A stretch of 64,000 nt of DNA from JAABTH01 sp964390725. GTDB lineage: Bacteria > Bacillota > Dethiobacteria > DTU022. The number at the start of each line of letters is the position of its first letter. The first letter of the stretch is position 1. This document shows positions 15,683 to 24,218 of this stretch, in pieces. Location of the stretch: the NCBI GenBank assembly GCA_964390725.1, contig CAYMIW010000001.1:1-64000 (forward strand). Direction: 5' to 3'. The position numbers and the translations under genes are program-made. A model generated the notes under the pieces. That model had not been told where the DNA came from. It did no database searches and saw nothing but the letters and a program-made list of their open reading frames with translations.

Positions 15683-16903
15683 TCAGTTGTGATTAGTTTC
15701 AAGTGGACTTGCTAATTGGGAAGTGTTGGCCAGTGCTTTATCAAGCGTTTCGATAAAATTGTTCAGGTGTATTCTTTCAACTGTTAATGGTGGGTCGATA
15801 CGCAGTGTGTTATAACCGCGGCGAAAAGAGGTTATAAAGCCTTTTTTAAACAAATGATCGTGCAAGTAAGCGGCGGGTTGGTCGTCGGTTCCCTCAAATT
15901 CAAGAGCGATCATTAAACCTTTCCCTCGAATCTCTTTGCATATATCATATTTTAAACAGACTTTCTTTATGTTGTTAAGTAATTCGGCACCCAATTTTTC
16001 GCTTCTGTTGACCAGGTTGTTTTTTTTCAATTCTCTGATTACCTCACAAACAACCCTGCTGCCCAGGGCATCGTTTTGATGCGACTGCTGGTAATAGAAA
16101 GATTTTTCGGTAAGGAGCCTGGCTGCATTCTCCCCGATCGCCAGCACACTAACCGGGTAACCGTTGCCAATTCCCTTTCCTGCTGCTACCAGGTCGGGCT
16201 GCAGGTAATAGTGGTTGTAGCCAAACCACCGACCGGTTCTACCCAGGCCGGTGGTAACTTCGTTAATTAAGATCAGACCATTATTATCTTTTACCAGCTT
16301 GACCAGGTTTCTGATAAAAGGCAATGAAGGAAACCTGACCAGGCCGGAAGCGCTGCCGGGTTCAAAAACAAAACCGCCCAGTTCTTCAAAGGGGATTGAT
16401 TCAAATATTGGGCAGTCCGGTCGGCAGCGATCAGCTTCGCTGCAGGTGCGGCAAGCAGTCCGGTCTAGCAAGTACCAATTCTCTGCCTGTTTTTTGCCGG
16501 CATAACCATATGAACCCAGGTATGAATCGTGCAGGCAGAGCAGCCTGGACTTACCGGATACTTTATGCAGAGCCTGAATACCGCACTCTACTGCTTCGCT
16601 GCCCGAACTTAGAAAGATACATTGTCCCCTTTGAAGACCGGTTATATCAAGAACCGCCCTGGCTGCATCATCAACAATACTGTTGCTGTTATAGTAACCA
16701 CAGTGGGTTATCTTGCTCAGCTGGTCTTCAATTGCCCGGTTGATTCCCGGATGATTGTGCCCCAGTGGTACTGCCCACACTCCTGATTCCAGGTCCATAT
16801 ACTGTCTGCCCTGGTCGTCTAGTAAAAAGCTTCCCTCAGCCTTAACCACGTTTTTTATTTTCAACGGATGCCCGGTACACCATAGAATGTTTTTCATTTT
16901 CAA
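15683..16903 (-). CDS. Class III PLP aminotransferase with a cysteine cluster
   Basis: 406 residues, fold type I. Visible are LSSGSEAVECGIQ (PLP phosphate loop), NEVTTGLGRTGRWFGYNHY, and AAGKGIGNGYPVS with the PLP lysine K243. Two things are odd. The conserved Asp that contacts the PLP ring nitrogen (DEVQTG in relatives) is Asn here (N214). Residues 151-164 carry four cysteines (C-x2-C-x5-C-x3-C), a pattern that could bind a metal or Fe-S cluster. Substrates of this family include ornithine, GABA and other omega-amino acids; none can be chosen. It is monocistronic on the minus strand. Confidence 0.85.
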   Translation of the reverse strand: MKMKNILWCTGHPLKIKNVVKAEGSFLLDDQGRQYMDLESGVWAVPLGHNHPGINRAIEDQLSKITHCGYYNSNSIVDDAARAVLDITGLQRGQCIFLSSGSEAVECGIQALHKVSGKSRLLCLHDSYLGSYGYAGKKQAENWYLLDRTACRTCSEADRCRPDCPIFESIPFEELGGFVFEPGSASGLVRFPSLPFIRNLVKLVKDNNGLILINEVTTGLGRTGRWFGYNHYYLQPDLVAAGKGIGNGYPVSVLAIGENAARLLTEKSFYYQQSHQNDALGSRVVCEVIRELKKNNLVNRSEKLGAELLNNIKKVCLKYDICKEIRGKGLMIALEFEGTDDQPAAYLHDHLFKKGFITSFRRGYNTLRIDPPLTVERIHLNNFIETLDKALANTSQLASPLETNHN

Positions 16904-17168
16904 CCCCCGGTTACTGCTTTGTAGTTTTCACAAAGAGAGTAGCTATAGATGTTCTGCTTCTATAATACTACTTCAATATTTGTAATCCTTTTAAGATTGC
17001 AGCAGCACAAATATTTTGTCTGTTACGCTCATGCTGAATTTTTAAGAATTAACTTCAGTGACCAATAGTATGACCGTGTATAGAAAACCTAAAAAGTTTT
17101 TCTTTACGGTGTCTACATTTTATGAGATGCTAATTTATAATTGGTTTGAATGATGGAGGTCTGAGGAT

Positions 17169-17570
17169 ATGAGTCTATTACGTTTTCTTGGAAACATTCT
17201 CTGGCTACTGTTTGGTGGTATTATTGGAGCATTGCTCTGGTTTCTAGCCGGAGTATTAGTTTGTATAACAATAATTGGAATACCTTTCGGATTGCAGTGT
17301 TTTAAGTTTGCCGGTTTTATCCTCTGGCCTTTTGGACGGGACGTTGAGGTTGGCAGCTTTGGTATTGGCGGTCTTCTGGGTAATATTCTGTGGATTCTGA
17401 TTCTTGGCTGGGAATTATGTATTACCCATCTTGCCTTTGGAATAGTGCTGTGTATCACTATTGTTGGCATACCCTTTGGCATTCAACATTTTAAACTTGC
17501 CCTTTTGGCAATTCTTCCCTTTGGTGCAAAAATAATCAGAAGGCCTGGTCATCTTGTACCAGGTTCTTGA
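17169..17570 (+). CDS. YccF-domain membrane protein
   Basis: 133 residues containing two YccF-type repeats. Each has a glycine-rich hydrophobic stretch (LGNILWLLFGGIIGALLW and LGNILWILILGWELC) followed by VCITIIGIPFGLQCFK or LCITIVGIPFGIQHFK and a terminal PFG segment. The two copies are very alike, so the protein is an internal duplication with about four membrane segments. YccF proteins are inner-membrane proteins of unknown role. GGAGG stands about 8 nt before ATG 17169. There are no operon partners. Confidence 0.85.
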   Translation: MSLLRFLGNILWLLFGGIIGALLWFLAGVLVCITIIGIPFGLQCFKFAGFILWPFGRDVEVGSFGIGGLLGNILWILILGWELCITHLAFGIVLCITIVGIPFGIQHFKLALLAILPFGAKIIRRPGHLVPGS

Positions 17571-17683
17571 TTGGAAGATACAGAGATGCGGCCTGAGTTT
17601 ATACCGAAGTTGACTTAAGGAATTTGTAACTCAGGTGTTAACCCACTCACCACATATGTGATTTTTAAACATAAAAGAGAATA

Positions 17684-20059
17684 TTAATCACTGACTGGGC
17701 ACGTTGTTTCCTCTTTTTTATTTAAAATTATATCAGCGATTATAGCTAGCTCATCATCGGGTATTGTTATTGTAAAACCTTTTTCTAAGTTTATTGCGGC
17801 TGCTCTCAGAACTTGCAACATTGCCTCCATTTTTGCTGGAGGCGTTTTCCACTGGCTGATCGGATAATCCAGGGAATTATTTGATAAAATTTGTCTTTCC
17901 AACATACAGGCGGTATGAACCAGCAAACGTAATCGAACATTGTGACTAATAGAAATTCTGAGGGTATTTTCAACATTCTCTATAAATCTATGTGCTGAAT
18001 TAGCAGCAATCCGTGGATTTAATACTGTCAGATATTCTAGAAGTGTTTCTGTTGAGAATGATTTTATTATTTGTTTGGATATATCTTTCGTCTTTTTTAT
18101 ATCAAATTTATTTCTTAGTAAATCTGCAGCCTTTCTTACACCTTGTTCAGTTAAGAAATCTTCAACAGGGATAAAGGTTGCCCCTGTTATTTTAGGATCG
18201 ATAGTACCTATTACCATTGCAATCTGGTTCGAGAAAGATGAAAGATTTTGCTTAACATTGAAAGCAGAATTTTCTTTTACTTGCTCAGCTTTTAAGCAGA
18301 CTATTTCACAGCCAACGGAAGGGAGAAATGGGAATATGTCATCTAGAAGTCTTTTTACTCTTTCTGCGGTTCCTGTACCCGATATGCAAGTAGTCAGTAT
18401 AACTTTATTTTTAACTGAATTTTGTTTTATTGTTTCGATATTATCTGTGTGAAAAGGTATTGAAGGATTAGCAACCAGTTGATTTAGTATCCCCTCAGAG
18501 GATGAGCCTTTGAGTAAGGCAAGGCGTGTTGCCTCTGTAACTAAAGAGGTTGTAATATTATTGGCGATGTTAACATTAAATTCCATGGTTTGCGCAATGT
18601 TTAGTATCGAACCGGTAAGTGCCGGTGTGTCAATAAAAACTAAGAAATCACTGAAATCATTCAAGGAATTGAAAAAATGCTCAATCTTCTGTTCAGTAAT
18701 TAAATTATCTGCTTTAAGATCAAGATTCAGGGCAGACACGAGGTTGGTATTTAAGATATTGTTAGTTGCATCTGCTATGCTGGATGCAGTCGCATGGCCT
18801 TGTGTAATAACGACAACTTTCAAGAGGTGTTTTTTACAGACACCTGAAAGGCTGGTGCGATTGTTGAAGTCATAGTTCTTCTTGGAAGTGTGTGAAAGTT
18901 TATATTTAATCGATTTTCCGGTTATAATAATACTCTTCATTGACGACTCACTTGTACCCCAGCGGAATAATGATTTATTAAGAAGTACTTTAGGTGGTAG
19001 GGCATCTAAATTTATTTTATATGTATTTTCTTTTTCACTGGAAGTATTCTGCGTTTTAATTCTATATAGAGCATTCGCACAGATTAGCTTGATATAATTT
19101 CTTAATTGTCCAATATTTCCAGGACTATTGCATTCCAGTAGATATTCTAAGACTTTTCCACTCAGGATCAGGGTGCAGCCTAAATTTTTTGCTTCACTCT
19201 GGAAAAAGGCAGTTATTATTGCTTCTTTTTCTGATGAAGGCCTTTCAGACAACATGGGAAGGTTAATTAATACAGGGATTCTTCTGGTGAAAGGCAGCAA
19301 TAAAGAAGTTTCAGGGTTTTCAGTTGTTGCTGCCACAAACCTGATGTTAACTGGCCGTAGATTTCCTGGTTCTCCCAAACGATGATAAACTTTTTGATCT
19401 AACAGCAGGTATAGCATTTCCTGCCCTTCAGGAGGCAACCTGTGTATTTCATCGAGAAACAAAAAACCATTATCTGCAGCATTGACAAGGCCCGGTTGTT
19501 CCTTGTCTGCACCTGTAAAGGCTCCTTTTGCGTAGCCGAAAAGTTGTGCCAGGAGCAGTTGCGGATTACTGGCATAATCAGCACAATTAAATGTAATGAA
19601 AGGCGCCTGGGGGGGTATAATCTGTTTTTGAACTGCAGTTTGATATAAAAGTTTGGCAAAAAGGGTTTTTCCTGTTCCGGATGAACCGGTAATTAGGATA
19701 TGAAGGCCATCAGGATATGTTATTGCAGCAACACCCTGTTCAACCTGAGAAGCCAGACTTCCATCGAAGCCGATAAATGATAACCAATGATTGTCAGTAT
19801 GTATGGCTGGTTTATCTGATTGAAAGGCAAAACTATATGCTGGTTTATATAGTACAGGTCGACCATCAGATTTTACCAAAAGGCCCTCCTGGCATAATTC
19901 GTTTAATATTCTGCTGACATTTGTGCGTTCTAATTTGCATCTTTTTGCTATCATCAGTGTGTCAAAGCCTTTACCACCTGCACACTGTTCTTCATTTTCT
20001 TCAATTATTTCTTTTAGTGTGTTATAAATGAGTGCTTTACGATTTTTAATTTGGCTCAT
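17684..20059 (-). CDS. LevR-like sigma-54 activator with PTS-type domains
   Basis: A transcription activator that melts sigma-54 promoters and is tuned by PTS phosphorylation. Order: winged helix (residues 10-65), AAA+ domain with Walker A GSSGTGKT (128-135), GAFTGA (182-187) and Walker B FLFLDEIHR (202-210), an EIIA-Man-like domain from about 415, an EIIB-Gat-like stretch (TTCISGTGTAER, about 559-570), and a C-terminal PRD with LLVHTACMLER. It has 791 residues, against about 935 for Bacillus LevR; the PRD normally between AAA+ and EIIA seems absent. The EIIA phosphorylation site reads TQGH instead of a His-Gly motif. It is divergent from the PTS operon and surely activates the -24/-12 promoter at 20206. 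Start at ATG 20059 or GTG 20068. Confidence 0.9.
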   Translation of the reverse strand: MSQIKNRKALIYNTLKEIIEENEEQCAGGKGFDTLMIAKRCKLERTNVSRILNELCQEGLLVKSDGRPVLYKPAYSFAFQSDKPAIHTDNHWLSFIGFDGSLASQVEQGVAAITYPDGLHILITGSSGTGKTLFAKLLYQTAVQKQIIPPQAPFITFNCADYASNPQLLLAQLFGYAKGAFTGADKEQPGLVNAADNGFLFLDEIHRLPPEGQEMLYLLLDQKVYHRLGEPGNLRPVNIRFVAATTENPETSLLLPFTRRIPVLINLPMLSERPSSEKEAIITAFFQSEAKNLGCTLILSGKVLEYLLECNSPGNIGQLRNYIKLICANALYRIKTQNTSSEKENTYKINLDALPPKVLLNKSLFRWGTSESSMKSIIITGKSIKYKLSHTSKKNYDFNNRTSLSGVCKKHLLKVVVITQGHATASSIADATNNILNTNLVSALNLDLKADNLITEQKIEHFFNSLNDFSDFLVFIDTPALTGSILNIAQTMEFNVNIANNITTSLVTEATRLALLKGSSSEGILNQLVANPSIPFHTDNIETIKQNSVKNKVILTTCISGTGTAERVKRLLDDIFPFLPSVGCEIVCLKAEQVKENSAFNVKQNLSSFSNQIAMVIGTIDPKITGATFIPVEDFLTEQGVRKAADLLRNKFDIKKTKDISKQIIKSFSTETLLEYLTVLNPRIAANSAHRFIENVENTLRISISHNVRLRLLVHTACMLERQILSNNSLDYPISQWKTPPAKMEAMLQVLRAAAINLEKGFTITIPDDELAIIADIILNKKEETTCPVSD

Positions 20060-20205
20060 TTCAATCACTCATTTCATGAAATATAGAGACATTGTATGCT
20101 CGTACTTAATATCATATTAAACAATATTCAGCATTTAAGCCTTAACTGTGCGCTATATTGCTATGGCTGGAGTAACCATGTCAAATATATCACAGCCGGG
20201 ATAGC

Positions 20206-20221
20206 TGGGCAACTTGTTGCA
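20206..20221 (+). promoter_or_regulatory. Sigma-54 (-24/-12) promoter of the PTS operon
   Basis: TGGGCAACTTGTTGCA keeps GG (20207-20208) and GC (20219-20220) exactly 10 nt apart, as sigma-54 requires, and matches most of TGGCAC-N5-TTGCA. It is 75 bp before the EIIA start and opposite a LevR-type activator gene. Confidence 0.8.
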
Positions 20222-20296
20222 GAAAAAGTAGATTACACACTAAGTGGTATGTAATTTGCATTAATAACTAATAAATGCGAGAAAGGAGGTTGTGGT

Positions 20297-20701
20297 GTGA
20301 AAGTGGTTTTTGTTGTTTTTACACATGGGAACCTTGGGGCTGAATTGGTTAGCTCTGCAGAAATTATTGCCGGTAGACAAAAAGATATTATGGTTGAATC
20401 AGTAACCTGTGATGACAGCCCTGAAAATGTTGTGTCAAGAGTTGAGCAATTGCTTGGAACCCTTGAAAAAGAAGATGATGTCATGTTTTTTGTAGATATG
20501 AGAGGAGGCACACCTTGGAATACTGTAATGAGGTTTTTGAATAACGATAGTTACTTTTGCCTGGCTGGTGTAAATTTGCCTATGTTGCTTGAAGCGATAA
20601 TCTCCCGAAACAAAGGAGCCTCTACTAAGGAGATCATTGAAACTGCACTTTGTGCCGGAAGGGAAGGAATAGTTTTGGCTGAGAGGTCACTTAATAAATG
20701 A
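20297..20701 (+). CDS. PTS EIIA component, mannose family
   Basis: 134-residue cytosolic phosphocarrier. VVFVVFTHGNLGAELVSSAE carries the phosphorylatable His10, and FVDMRGGTPWNTVMRFL is the family's conserved second loop. It would accept phosphate from HPr (encoded at 27773) and pass it to EIIB (23737). It starts at GTG 20297 after AAGGAGG. It is the first gene of a sigma-54 operon; the EIIA being separated from its EIIB/C/D partners by two unrelated genes is unusual. The next gene starts 90 nt downstream. Confidence 0.9.
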   Translation: MKVVFVVFTHGNLGAELVSSAEIIAGRQKDIMVESVTCDDSPENVVSRVEQLLGTLEKEDDVMFFVDMRGGTPWNTVMRFLNNDSYFCLAGVNLPMLLEAIISRNKGASTKEIIETALCAGREGIVLAERSLNK

Positions 20702-20791
20702 TCAGGGGTTGATTAATGGGTAAAAAGTGCAAAATGACTGTTTTCCCAAGTAACAACATAAACTATTTAACAGAAGGAGGTAGATAATACA

Positions 20792-22411
20792 ATGTCAGCA
20801 AGTAATTCTGATGGAAAGAGAGTTTCACTCCAGGATCCGCGAATTGATCACAAAATATTTTGGCCTTCGATTATAATTCTTCTTGCTGTAATAATTCCTG
20901 TACTAGTGAACCCTGTTAAAGGAGGCGAAATAGCTGATCTGGTTTTATGGGGCATAATGGGTAAGTTTGGCTGGATGTATATGGTTTTTGGTTTTGCAGC
21001 ATTATTATTTCTGGCATGGCTTGCATTTGGCCCTTATGGTAATGTGAAGTTAGGGAAACCAGGTGAAAAACCGGAGTTCTCGTTGCTTTCCTTTATAGCT
21101 ATGCTCTTTTGTGGCGGGATAGGTGTAGATTTGATATATTGGTCAGTTATTGAACCGATATATTATATGGATGGCCCTCCTTTTGGGATTGCAGTAGGTA
21201 CTGCTGAAGCTGCTGAATGGGCTGCAGCCTATGGTATTTTTCATTGGGGGTTTGTACCCTGGGCTTTATTTGCGCTACCTGCAGTTCCTTTGAGCTATGC
21301 TTACTATGTCAGGCGTAATCACACGTTGCGTTTAAGCATTATGTTTAAGGGACAGTTTGGAAAATTGGCAGATGGTGTTGTCGGTAAAATAGTTGACGTA
21401 TTTGCTTTATTTGCGATAATGGCCGGTATCGGCATTGCTCTGGCCTTTGGAGTACCAATGTTGTCAGCAACAGTATCAGAAGCTTATGGTATAACGGAAG
21501 GCTTTAATTTAAATATTGTGATAATAGTAATTTGGACTCTTATTTTCGGTACAAGTGTATATCGTGGCCTTGAAAAAGGGATTAAGATACTTAGTTTAGT
21601 TAACGTATATCTTGGTTTTGCTTTGCTCCTGTTTGTACTAATCGCCGGCCCAACCCATTTTATTGTCAATACTTTCACTAACAGTCTGGGGTTGGTTACT
21701 CAAAATTTCTTCAGGATGACATTGTGGACAGATCCTATTGCACAGGGCGGCTGGCCTGAAGGTTGGACCATGTTTTTCTTTGCTTGGTGGCTGGCCTGTG
21801 CGCCATTTTTATCGCTATTTATAGCCAGGATATCCAGGGGCAGAACAATAAGAGAAGTGGTTTTAGGGACCGTGGTTTTTGGGAGCCTTGGTGCTTGGCT
21901 CCATTTTGCAATATATGGCGGATATGGCCTAAATGTTGAGTTATACGGAGTAGAATCCTTGACCTCGTTGATGGCTGAACACGGCGCTTCGGCAACAATC
22001 GCGGCAATTTTTGCCTCGTTGCCTTTCGGTAAAGTTGTCATGCCTCTTTTTATTGTGTTGATGTTTGTTTTCCTGGCAACAACCCTTGATTCAGGTGCTT
22101 ATGTTTTTTCTTCGATTACCACAGAGAATCTTGGTCCTGATCAAGAACCAGCTCGCTGGAATAGGTTGCTTTGGTCGGCAATTATGGCTCTGGCTGGTAC
22201 TGCTTTGCTTATGATAGGTGGTTTGGAACCAATACAAGCCTTGGCTGTAGCATGTGCATTTCCATTGGTGTTTCTTATAACCGCGGGAGTTATCTGTTTT
22301 CTGAAAGATATCAAGCAGGATTGTGGTAGTTGTGTTAAAACACAGGAAATTGCTATTGATTATGACGAAGTAACAAATAGCTCTAAAGCTGTAGTTGAGA
22401 ATAGAAAATAA
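20792..22411 (+). CDS. BCCT-family (betaine/carnitine/choline) transporter
   Basis: 539-residue carrier with about twelve transmembrane segments. Family marks are the glycine-rich helix GGIGVDLIYWSVIEPIYYM (GMGIG-type in relatives), FHWGFVPWALFALPAVPLSYAYY, and the Trp-box helix FFFAWWLACAPFLSLFIARISRGRTIREVV. The C-terminal tail is short and charged. BCCT proteins import quaternary or sulfonium compounds or exchange them; the ligand cannot be read from sequence. AGAAGGAGG is 9 nt before ATG 20792. Its place inside a sugar-PTS operon is unexpected. Confidence 0.9.
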   Translation: MSASNSDGKRVSLQDPRIDHKIFWPSIIILLAVIIPVLVNPVKGGEIADLVLWGIMGKFGWMYMVFGFAALLFLAWLAFGPYGNVKLGKPGEKPEFSLLSFIAMLFCGGIGVDLIYWSVIEPIYYMDGPPFGIAVGTAEAAEWAAAYGIFHWGFVPWALFALPAVPLSYAYYVRRNHTLRLSIMFKGQFGKLADGVVGKIVDVFALFAIMAGIGIALAFGVPMLSATVSEAYGITEGFNLNIVIIVIWTLIFGTSVYRGLEKGIKILSLVNVYLGFALLLFVLIAGPTHFIVNTFTNSLGLVTQNFFRMTLWTDPIAQGGWPEGWTMFFFAWWLACAPFLSLFIARISRGRTIREVVLGTVVFGSLGAWLHFAIYGGYGLNVELYGVESLTSLMAEHGASATIAAIFASLPFGKVVMPLFIVLMFVFLATTLDSGAYVFSSITTENLGPDQEPARWNRLLWSAIMALAGTALLMIGGLEPIQALAVACAFPLVFLITAGVICFLKDIKQDCGSCVKTQEIAIDYDEVTNSSKAVVENRK

Positions 22412-22441
22412 TCTATAATTGTTAATGCGTCACAGAATTTG

Positions 22442-22530
22442 CCGCCACCTGGTGATCTTGTCGTAACTTTAAAGTAAATAAGTTTTCATGTAACTGACAC
22501 AGCTAGAATGACATGAAAGTCAGGTGGTGG
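22442..22530 (+). ncRNA. Structured intergenic RNA between BCCT and UroD-family genes
   Basis: Nested inverted repeats: CCGCCACCTG (22442-22451) with CAGGTGGTGG (22521-22530), one mismatch; inside it TTTCATGT (22484-22491) with ACATGAAA (22511-22518), perfect; plus the palindrome ACTTTAAAGT (22466-22475). It resembles a folded leader or processing element within the operon. No known class was recognised and no terminator T run follows. Confidence 0.4.
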
Positions 22531-22569
22531 TCTCTAAAAAACAGTTTTTAAATCATCCGAGGTGTAATT

Positions 22570-23715
22570 ATGATGACTTCATCTGAAAGGGTGCTATCGG
22601 CATTACAACATAAGGAACCGGATCGGGTGCCTCTTGATTTGAGTGGCAGCTTTGTAACCGGTATTACAGCCGAGGCTTATCGGAACCTGCTTAACTATCT
22701 TGGATTAAATGCAAAAGAATTTGCTATTTCTGAAATGACTCATCAGTTAGCTGAAGTGAACGAATCGTTACTTGAAAAATTTCAGGTAGATACCCGTGGG
22801 ATTGCTCCCCAGTTCCCTTCAGGTTGGACGTTTGTAGGTGAAGAGGATGATCGCTACCGTTATTTTACAGATGAGTGGGGTATAGTCTGGCGAATGCCGA
22901 AAAAAAATGGTTTATACTATGATATGTATAAACATCCACTTGCCGATGTAACGAATCAAACAGAATTGGATAAATATACCTGGCCCGATCCAGAGGATCC
23001 GGTTCGATTGGAAGGTTTAAAAGAAAAAGCTAAGTTTTTAACAAACGAGAAACAGGTTTGTGTTGTCTTTGATCATATGTCAGCGGGTTTTTTTGAATTG
23101 GGAGGTTGGCTGCGTGGCTACGCAAACTGGTTTATGGATTTGGCTGGAAATCCTAAGCTTGCAGAAAAGATCCTGGATATAACACTTGATATTCGGATGC
23201 GATTTCTTGATAAAGCGTTGGATGAGCTGAAGGGTGATATTATGGTTTTAATTGAGTATGAAGATTTAGGTTCGCAAAAAGGGCCGCTGATTTCACCTGC
23301 TATGTATAGAAAGTTTGTGAAGCCAAGGCAAAAAAAATTGTATTCGTTTATAAAGAAAAAAGCGCCGGTGTACATTTTTCTTCATTCTTGTGGAAGTATT
23401 TATGAGCTAATCCCTGATATTATTGAAACAGGTGTAGATATTTTAAATCCCTTACAGTTTAATACTCCCAATATGGATTCATTTAAAATAAAAAAGGAGT
23501 TTGGTGATGCTCTTACATTCTGGGGTGGAGGCATTGATACACAGCAAACTCTGCCAAAAGGAAATACGATTCAAGTACGTGATGAAGTTAAAAGACAGAT
23601 AGATATACTAGCCCCGGGAGGCGGTTTTGTTTTTAGTACTGTTCATAATATTCAGCCGGATGTTCCACCAGAAAATATCGTTGCAATGATGGAAGCTTTT
23701 ATAGATTACAGATAA
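22570..23715 (+). CDS. Uroporphyrinogen decarboxylase-family protein (methyltransferase-like)
   Basis: 381 residues of the UroD/MtaA superfamily TIM barrel. It begins with SSERVLSALQHKEPDRVPLDL, a start typical of the non-heme-pathway group, and has FLHSCGSIYELIPDIIETGVDILNPLQ, where His-x-Cys corresponds to zinc ligands of MtaA-type corrinoid methyltransferases. No other heme gene is nearby, so porphyrinogen decarboxylation is unlikely. A role in demethylating or otherwise converting a substrate delivered by the BCCT or PTS system is possible but unproven. It starts at ATG 22570 or 22573. Confidence 0.8.
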   Translation: MMTSSERVLSALQHKEPDRVPLDLSGSFVTGITAEAYRNLLNYLGLNAKEFAISEMTHQLAEVNESLLEKFQVDTRGIAPQFPSGWTFVGEEDDRYRYFTDEWGIVWRMPKKNGLYYDMYKHPLADVTNQTELDKYTWPDPEDPVRLEGLKEKAKFLTNEKQVCVVFDHMSAGFFELGGWLRGYANWFMDLAGNPKLAEKILDITLDIRMRFLDKALDELKGDIMVLIEYEDLGSQKGPLISPAMYRKFVKPRQKKLYSFIKKKAPVYIFLHSCGSIYELIPDIIETGVDILNPLQFNTPNMDSFKIKKEFGDALTFWGGGIDTQQTLPKGNTIQVRDEVKRQIDILAPGGGFVFSTVHNIQPDVPPENIVAMMEAFIDYR

Positions 23716-23736
23716 TTGGAAAGTAGGGAGTTAACT

Positions 23737-24216
23737 ATGTATGAACCTGCACTGGTCAGGGTAGATGACAGATTAATTCATGGTCAGGTTGTGATTTCAT
23801 GGCTTCCCCTAGTGAGCAGCAATAGAATTGTAATAGTCGACGACAAGTTGGCTGTTGATAGCTTTCTCTCTGAAGTAGTTCTATTGGCCGCGCCTAAGAA
23901 TGTTGATGTTAAAATAGTATCAACTGCTGAAGCAATATCCGATCTAAGTATTTTTGAAAACGTCCTGCTTCTTATCAAGACACCAGTTACCGCTTTAGCT
24001 TTATCAAAAGGTGGTCTCAAGTTCAACACATTAATAATAGGTGGAATAGGTGCAGGCGCAGGCAGGAAAACCATTTACCGAAATATTTCTGTTTCAAAAG
24101 ATGAAATTGCCGCTTTCGATGAATTGCTACAGGCAGGAGTTATACCAGTATTTCAAATATTGTCATCTGATCGTCCCGTAGATTATCATAAAGGTTTGTT
24201 GAGACAAGGAGAATAA
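23737..24216 (+). CDS. PTS EIIB component, mannose/sorbose family
   Basis: 159 residues. VRVDDRLIHGQVVISWL contains the phosphorylated His15; LLIKTP and IGGIGAGAGRKTIYRNI are the usual family segments. It transfers phosphate from EIIA to the incoming sugar bound by EIIC/EIID. ATG 23737 is chosen because GGGAG is 7 nt upstream; the open frame extends to a TTG at 23716, next to the UroD stop. It is 2 nt from the following dehydrogenase gene, so tightly coupled. Confidence 0.92.
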   Translation: MYEPALVRVDDRLIHGQVVISWLPLVSSNRIVIVDDKLAVDSFLSEVVLLAAPKNVDVKIVSTAEAISDLSIFENVLLLIKTPVTALALSKGGLKFNTLIIGGIGAGAGRKTIYRNISVSKDEIAAFDELLQAGVIPVFQILSSDRPVDYHKGLLRQGE

Positions 24217-24218
24217 TT

